Source: Acanthaster planci
Taxonomy: Eukaryota; Echinodermata; Asteroidea; Valvatida; Acanthasteridae
Reading direction: 5' to 3'
Length of the DNA: 64,000 nt
NCBI RefSeq assembly: GCF_001949145.1
Contig: NW_019091416.1
Coordinates: 1,781,801 to 1,845,800 of the forward strand
Shown here: positions 57,051 through 64,000 of the stretch, one piece after another
How positions within the stretch are numbered: position 1 is the first letter of the stretch
Layout: each line of letters begins with the position of its first letter
Program-made: the position numbers and the translations under genes
Notes under the pieces: generated by a model
Database searches by the model: none
Told to the model about the DNA's origin: nothing
What the model saw: only the letters and a program-made list of their open reading frames with translations

Positions 57051-60000
57051 ATGGGTTTGCACGGGAGGTGTAAAGGCCCCGGCCCGTATCCGCCAGCGGT
57101 GTGGTGTTGCTTGATCACGGGACTTTTGACAAGTTTTCTGTTGGATGTGGTTGTTGGGAGTGGGAGTTACTCAAGTAGCTTGTGTGATTGGTCTGGAAGG
57201 TAAGAACAGACACGTTCCTCCCGCCATGGTCTGACAAATATGCACGCCTTGTATTACTTTGTTAAAGAGATTATTAGTATCACGTCTTATTCCTGGACCT
57301 AGTGGAAATTCAAAATGTTCCCCGGCAATTTACAATGTTTAGTGAGCTGTTGTCATGCCAAACAGGGTGCCTCAAAATCTCCTGGTACTGCACGTTGTGT
57401 TAATCCCTGTTAATACCATCTGTGGGTTAGGCATGCGTTAAAGTTAAGGCTGCACTTTGTTCCCTGTGGGAAGAGTTCCATGTACGGACGCCAGCAGTTC
57501 TTCCCTACAGTGACTTAATAGCCATCAGAAAGCAATAACATGTCCAAAAGAGTTCAGGTTAGGAGGGATAACACCAAGTCGTTGACTCAGGAAGAATTGT
57601 TCAGACCATTCTCATAGGGCTTTGCAGTCATCAAAAGCTCAATCTGGTGTGGAAGTTTAACGTTGCCAATGCTACGGGTACAGGTTCAAAGTTTCCAACC
57701 ACTAAAAACAGGCTTGATCAGCTAGCTAACTGTTTTCATAGCTCCTTGGTCGGTCAGATCATGGAGAGAGTCATTTGTGTGCCTTTGCACAATGTCACCA
57801 TGGGGCTGTTTTACTCCATGATGCGACATAATTGACTGGTGTCGTGTGTCTTTTTATGAATCCCCTCTACCTTTCATGAAGTTAGCAACTGAATGGGTCT
57901 AATCTTGGGGACTGAGGGTTTGTACGGCTTTAAACGTATTCCTCTGTTGAGGAACCAGCGTACCGTTTGTCCCCTCTAATTTGTCCACGAAATCCGATCC
58001 ATGAAACTACAGGCCACAGCCTATCGCGTATGTAGGAAATTGTATATCTCTGACTTACTGGAACCATGATCAAAGTTCAAACTGTCAACTGTTGTCGCCA
58101 TCTCTATCCACCCGCACGTTCTTTTTCTGTAAAGCGAGGATTTTTCAATCCTTTTTAGTCGAGCCTGTGGAATTTTATTTCAGAAGTATAATGAGTGCGA
58201 CCTTTAAAAACCCTCAGCGTTTGTTAACAAACAACTGATTGATCTTTGGACCGTGGCACGGATTTGTGGAATGCGTTTGCACACAATCTGTGGCTATGTT
58301 TAAAATCGACAACATGGCCTGTACAACGAACCAGTGGTCCTCGGAGATTTACAAGACACTTTCTGTAACGACCTAAAAAGTCTTCTCTCAAATTTTGGTA
58401 GAAAACAGACGTTAGATTTAAACCCAACACAGCCGTTTTCAGACAAATCAAGGTCTTCAGAACCGTCTGAATGGGACAGGAAATGCTGCCGATCAGTGAA
58501 GCGAAGCTACTTTTCTTGCAAACTTACACTGTGTACTCTGTAGAACACCAAACGCAGCTTATAGACGGCATTTTTCGCCCGACCCCATTCTTCGGTGCGC
58601 CATTATGTCAATTGTGGCGGTCATAGCCCCGGGTATCAAGGCGATTGCTCGAGTGGAACTTATGACGAAAATGCCTGCTTGACAATGGTGAAGAGGCACG
58701 CTCGTGCCTGCTGCCTGGTTCATTGTTAATTGCCAGCTTGTTTGCCAAAATGCTGGCTGCTCCTTTAACATGGGGGGGGGAGTCGACGCTTCGCTTTGAA
58801 AGTTGCGCGGAGATGGTCATTATGCATATGGCCTCGTGCCAAATGGCTCATGTCTAGCTAGACCACAGTCTGACTCGGTGGCAGGTGAAACTCTCTGCGC
58901 AAGCCCCCTCCCTGCATCCACCCGTCTGTGGTCGGGCACACGACTGGCCTTCGGGGCAGAGATATGAATTTAAATTTCAGAACAAAAGCGGTAGGATTTC
59001 CCACACAACTTCTTCAGCGTAGCTTATTTTGATTAAAATCGGATTTGCGTACCACCAGTGCATATCCTAAAGGGAGTTGCAATGGATGTTTCGAGCAGTT
59101 AGGCAATTTCGACCTAATCTATCAAACGATCACGGGAAAAACCAAGAATGTCACTTGAAAGTCACAGCTGGCACTTCCAACAATATCTCTTGTCCACGCT
59201 AACACACTGAAGCGTTGAATTCAAAACGTGTGCGGTCACGAACTAGAATCTACACTCTCTAAAAGTGTTGAAAGCAACATTTCAAATGTAAAATCCAGTG
59301 TTAAGCTGTTAATTCAATGGAAATAACTTTTGCAATGTTAATAAGCACTCAAATGTTTGAATGCACTCTTTAAAGGTTTGAATGAAATATTTAAAATGTC
59401 AGATTCAACATTAAAATGCCAGACTCAACACAAGTGTATTCCCTGCTGCACCCTCACTGCTTTGACATATCATTTTTAGCGTGTATATGTAGAGCACTTG
59501 AGGAAAGTGCTTTGAAATAATACCAATAAAGTACTATAATATAAACACCATCAAAAACACCTCTACAAATACCATTATCATGATAATGTAACACAATATG
59601 TCATTACAAAGACAGGGAAACTGACTTTGAATGATTTTCAAGCAGAATGGTCGGACTGAAAATGGATACATGTACATCAATATATATAAATTCATATTTG
59701 TTACATTCAGTGGCCTGTTTATTCATATGAAGCAAGATATGGGATGGAGAGCACCCACCTTTGTGTTGGTCATTGTTTGATTGGAATCTNTACCCCTCTG
59801 TCCCATATCTTGCCTGGTGTACTTACAAACAATGACAAAGGTGGGGGTTCTTTTTGTCCCATATCTTGCTTAAAATTATTGTAAGGGTAAGGTAATGTAA
59901 GGGGAGGACCCTTCCATCCCATATCTTGCTGGGTATACTATGTTCTATGTGCTGATCCAAGAAATTCGGTCACGAACTGAAAGGTGTGGTTTAGGCTTAA

Positions 60001-62900
60001 AAGTGAAAGCCGGGCTAAACCGCTGTGGCAAACGATTCCCTTTCTGTTGATATCTCCTCTTTTGCTAGGAAAATTTAATGCCCTGGCTGGAGTTAATTCT
60101 CTCATTGTCTGCGGATTTAGGTGTGGGGCCAGCAAGCAGAGTACACAGAAGAAACAAACACAGACTCGATGGGAGTGGACATGCCCCTCGTCAGAAGTGG
60201 GGCTACTAGTATTGTAGAATGGACGATGGTCTGTCTGCTGCTTTTCTTAGTGCACCGAGTGGCTGAATAGCAAAGAGAAGAACACACTAGTGGTCAGTGT
60301 ACCGCTGCATTAGAGAAGCCACCATACCAGGCATAGAGGCAGCATTGTGCAGATTATGCTCAAAATGTCCTCCTGGACCGATTGCTTACAGTTACTGTGT
60401 GCGTGTGTGTGGGGGGGGATGATTCAGAGGACATGGCTATGTGAACTCCTGCTATATTTGAATGTCCTTAGCACTCCAACCAATATGTCATTAGTTATTT
60501 AGATCAGGAAGGAATGATGGATTCAGATGGAGGCAGAACTCTGCTTTGTTTTTCTTTTAGGAGTCTAAAGGAATGTTTTCTCAAAATGTGTCCCTGTAAA
60601 TTGGACAAATTCCAAATGATTTTTTGAATTTGAAGTAACTTGAATTTAAAGGCAAGTTTTTTCATAGATCGTGGAGACAATACTGAAACCACACTCATTT
60701 GAGATTTTATACCCGCTGCACTGCCCTTCATGATCTAACACTTACAAGGAACCCCAACACTTTGTCACACTGGGTCGCTATGTGCCACCCTTCATAACAA
60801 TTCTTCAGGGATTCTTTCAGAAAAAAAGAAAAAATCCTGGTCCATCTGAATTAAATCAGAGTTGAGAAGTAATTATTTTTGACTTGCTCTAAAATGGCCC
60901 AAGTCCACACACCCTCTGTTAATTAGAACAGGGCTTGAGGTTACCATCGGATTATTTCTTAATGGATACAGGGCATATGCACACGCAGTCTAATTACCGA
61001 AGTAATCTCTCCCTCTGCTGATGGAATCCCTGCTATGTCTGGAGTTTCAGGTTCTGTCAGTCATTACTTCATGTATCATTTCTAGGGTGAATGATACTGT
61101 CTCACTGAATTCTTGCTGTGTTCTGAGTTGTTACCCTTGACAAGGCTGTCTGGATAGAATAATCTTCGACTGTTTGGACAGTTATTGCTTGAATTTTTAT
61201 TCAAGAGCCACAGTTGCAAAAGATATGGACCTGTATGATGGCAAAATGCATCTATATAGAGTAGCTGATTTCAGTGAGAGAAAAACCTGATATGCTCCAC
61301 ATGAATTAATGAATACAAACGGGACTCAAACTATTCCATCACCTGGATTTTCTTGAAAGACCCCAATGTTGCCTACCTCAGCCTGGACTGTCTGTCAAGT
61401 TCAGGGGAACAAGGTGACCACCTTGGTAACCTTATCCCCAGGTGAAATCCTGTAATTCTCCCCCCAGGCTGAATGAAACTCTGTGGTGTGTGTAATGTGT
61501 CCCTGCTGTGACTCTGACCTGAGGAATAACAATATATATATAGAAAACTATGTAATTGCTTGTAGAAGCCCACAAGTTTTGCATGACTTGTGCCAGGCTT
61601 TGTCCAACTACAACTGCAATCGCTGGAGCATACTGGGTAAAGTAATGTCATTACTAAGCCCATCACAAGGCCTGGAACTTGTAGCCGCTCGCTAACCCAC
61701 AATAACAGGTGACCTGTTCATGACCTGTGGTGCTGTTGCCTTGTACAGTTGGGGGAAAACATGATTCTTCCAACACCCCTTCCTTTTTCCCCATGTGAAT
61801 TTCCAACCCTGGAAGTTCATGCGGTAACCTGTACTCTTTCCATGGCCTATTTTCTCCACATGTATGGGATGGAGTGTCTGAGGGTAAAGCCGACAGGGGT
61901 GAAGAAAGATAGTGAAGGACTTCAAGACTTCTTTATGAGGGGCAATTGTCAAAATCACTTGATTGTGATCAAAAGATAGTCAATGACAGCGCACAAGATG
62001 ATATAGTGTGCCCCCTGTTTAAAAAAAGACCTTGACGTACATTCTGATAATGTTTGACTCAGAAAGACAGTAGTCTGTTGACTCGGGACTCTTTGAATTG
62101 CTTTGTTTGGTCATGGTTATCTGACTTGACAGGGGACATCTTCAAGACTATCAAATATTCTGGAAAAGTCGTTTAAAATATAAAATCCAGATGGGCAATT
62201 TTGTATGAAAGTTATTGACAGTAATTCACGATCAAAAGAAGGCTTACAAGAAAAACTGAAAGTGAAATTAAAGAAAATTAAACTGCTAAGCCCATTATGT
62301 CTCTTTTTTTCTCAAAAGCTTATTTTTAAGAATAACCTGGTCAGTAACAGTGTGACCAAAAAGTCCACTTTTGCATGGAATTGTCCCCAGATACCCATTT
62401 TGATACTTGAATACATTTTCATGTGGTTTATTCTACTCTCGTTTCTTGCAGCGGACTGACAGAAGATCCAGCTGACCGCTTGGTACATCAGCTTTATTTC
62501 CAGTGTCCACGGGGGCGAGTTACATGGACCTTTCCAACCAGTGCTATTCGGATCACGTTTAAAAGCGGCAACTTGGATGAAGATTTTTTAGCGTGCTTTA
62601 AAACCTCGGCGACGAGCAGCGGTGTAAATATCTACAAGGAAACACAAAGCACATTGAAGATGCTTGTGGTGTTAAACAGCCTTGAACTGAGGAGGGATTT
62701 TTATGAGGAAGGGAAAGCACATCGGACGGTTTCTCCCAATTCTGGAGCCAGTGAGGTTCACTGCTTTAGCTCTGAAAATGGCAGAGCAACTCTCTTCCTT
62801 GAGGCCAGTCTGGACAATTTAGGAATTGTTAAGCAAATTGTGGATATACACTATCTGTTGGAACCACTACCGAGCAGTCATCCTCATCAAAGTGTGGAAG
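57051..62900 (+). CDS. METRNL: Meteorin/meteorin-like secreted protein (3' part beyond window)
   Basis: Meteorins are secreted regulators of neural and glial growth (METRN) or of metabolism and immunity (METRNL). Two exons join at phase 2: 57051-57199 and 62452-62900, the latter ending at a phase 1 donor, so the gene continues to the right. Residues 17-36 (VWCCLITGLLTSFLLDVVV...) are a signal peptide core. CDWSGSGLTEDP (45-56) matches the family start CSWxGSGLT. YFQC (65-68), WTFPTSAIRI (75-84), CFKTSATSSGVNIY (98-111) and VHCFS (152-156) follow the meteorin pattern, including conserved cysteines 45, 68, 98 and 154. About 199 residues are visible of the roughly 290-310 usual for the family. 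The intron is 5.3 kb. Assignment to METRN or METRNL cannot be made; invertebrates commonly have one ancestral gene. Confidence 0.9.
59280..59450. repeat. AT-rich patch of related short repeats
   Basis: Variants of CAAATGTTTGAATG, TTCAACATTAAAATG and CTCTTTAAAGGTTTGAATG recur several times in direct and inverted order. This resembles decayed MITE sequence within the meteorin-like intron. The borders are not sharp. Confidence 0.4.
59731..59929. mobile_element. Foldback with repeated TCCCATATCTTGC ends
   Basis: GCAAGATATGGGA (59732-59744) and TCCCATATCTTGC (59857-59869) close a hairpin whose arms also share CACCTTTGT and CATTGTTTG against their complements. The same 13-mer stands again, in direct order, at 59801-59813 and 59917-59929. 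Four exact copies in 200 bp suggest protein-binding or terminal sequences of a mobile element. One base is unread (59790). Confidence 0.65.
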
Positions 62901-64000
62901 GTCAGTTGATTTGCCTAAATGTTGGGTGGAGGGACTGGAAAAAATCTAATCATTACTAACTTCCTGCCTGTCGGGTGAGTTTAGAAAGGGCAGGATTTTC
63001 AACAAACCACAAGTCTGAGTAAAAGACTTATCGAAGGCAATGATTATCAATGGCAACTTGGACTTTTGGCATCTTAAAAAAGTACTCACACCAGAGATTG
63101 TAGCCCCCCTACATGCAATATCAGCTTGCTGCAATGCTGCGCGAGCACATCCACCAAAAACCCTACAATTACTGCCAAATCCGGTAGGAATTAACTGCAT
63201 TTTTTCATCCACCTTTCCAGAAAAAAAGTGCAGGTCTTTGTATGGTGAGGTTTGTTTTGGAGCCGACATGACACAGGTTGTATGGGCTCGGGCAACTGGA
63301 CAATAGGTCAGGGTCAGGGAAGGCATAAAAGGAGGTTACGCCACAAGGAGTTTGGCTTTGCATGGGATCTTATGGTATGGGTAACTTGGCTGTGAGCATT
63401 TACTCCAGGGTTTTAGGGGCTATGTCGACTTTGAATGACTGGAGAACCCAGGGTGTTGGGATAAATGGCTCCCTGTGAGGGAGAGATTAAGTCCATGATA
63501 ATATCCCAGTGCAAGACCCGCTTGTATAGGAAACCAGGGGGCCCTGAAAAAGGGTAGTTGGTGAAACCAAACTGCCTGGTGTCTTTATTTCCCCCCCCCC
63601 CTTTTGCACAGAAAGTTGAAATTTTATGGCGATGACTGCGTATTCTCTTGATTCTCCAAGCCCTTCCAGTTGAAGAAGGCCTATTTTTGGGAAGCCCAAG
63701 GGTAGTGGTTTGCAACAGGGTTATACCTGCAGAACCTATTTATTGCTTAGCAAAAATCCTCCAGGGTTCGGAAAGGACACTTTACTAGTATGTAAGTGCT
63801 TTGTGTCAAATTAGCATTTGACTGTCAAACTGGGATATATTGATGAACAAACACAGTTATCAAATGCATCATAAGCCTGTGAAGATACTTTTAGAAAAAT
63901 TAAATACATACACAGAATACATCTGTATGAAAGTCAGTAAATATCCCGTACCATAATTTTTTTAAGAACTCTTTGAGAGTTGGAGGACAAGACAAGAATT
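62901..64000 (+). other. Second intron of the meteorin-like gene, to the window edge
   Basis: Begins at the GTCAGT donor after residue 199. I see no further exon, so the C-terminal third of the protein must lie to the right. Confidence 0.6.

Larger units (their letters stand above)
57200..62451 (+). other. First intron of the meteorin-like gene
   Basis: Apart from the repeats listed, this intron holds a TATATATATA run near 61530 and a partial match to the GACCATCACAAG family near 61655 (AAGCCCATCACAAGGCC). No additional exon in phase with both neighbours was recognised. Confidence 0.55.

Overview
The window is a 64 kb piece of an animal genome with many introns and about 40% GC by eye. It most resembles an invertebrate deuterostome. 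An echinoderm such as a starfish is my best guess, from the many palindromic TGTACA/ACATGTACAT tracts, the abundance of short foldback elements, and proteins somewhat closer to vertebrate orthologues than arthropod ones usually are. The species cannot be fixed from the sequence alone. I rebuilt six protein-coding genes by joining exons at GT/AG sites with matching phases.

Layout from left to right. (1) DHX34, minus strand, 413-6621: 11 coding exons, with the C-terminal part lost beyond the left edge. (2) A gene-free stretch, 6.6-10.6 kb, with a ~740-bp near-perfect foldback, a TIR element flanked by 13-bp direct repeats, a CpG-rich patch that may be the DHX34 promoter, and one copy of a dispersed foldback family. 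(3) A small secreted protein with a farnesoic acid O-methyltransferase-like (Methyltransf_FA) domain, minus strand, 10631-12896, three exons. (4) TELO2, plus strand, 13729-27808: complete, 21 coding exons, 849 aa, with introns full of transposon relics and a 33-bp minisatellite. (5) An intergenic stretch, 27.8-34.1 kb. (6) A short MXRA7-like single-pass membrane protein, minus strand, 34126-37017, three exons, with an assembly gap in one intron. (7) A repeat-rich intergenic stretch, 37-45.2 kb. (8) A stand-alone formiminotransferase-domain protein related to FTCDNL1, plus strand, 45211-49190, four exons, with CRE and NRF1 palindromes about 100 bp upstream. (9) Intergenic sequence and a CpG-rich promoter region. 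(10) A meteorin/meteorin-like secreted protein, plus strand, first exon at 57051 and second at 62452-62900, continuing past the right edge.

DHX34 and TELO2 act on the same machinery. In other animals DHX34 binds SMG1 and UPF1 in nonsense-mediated decay, and TELO2 (TTT complex) stabilises SMG1 and the other PIK-related kinases; both also contact RUVBL1/RUVBL2. Their closeness here, separated only by the small secreted gene, may be chance but deserves a synteny check. The other genes look functionally unrelated.

The most unusual part of the window is its collection of non-autonomous DNA elements: two TTAA-flanked piggyBac-like families, a foldback family present four times, a family whose ends are themselves hairpins, and several single foldbacks. 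No CRISPR array, rRNA gene or intact tRNA gene was seen, and no transposase or reverse transcriptase was recognised.
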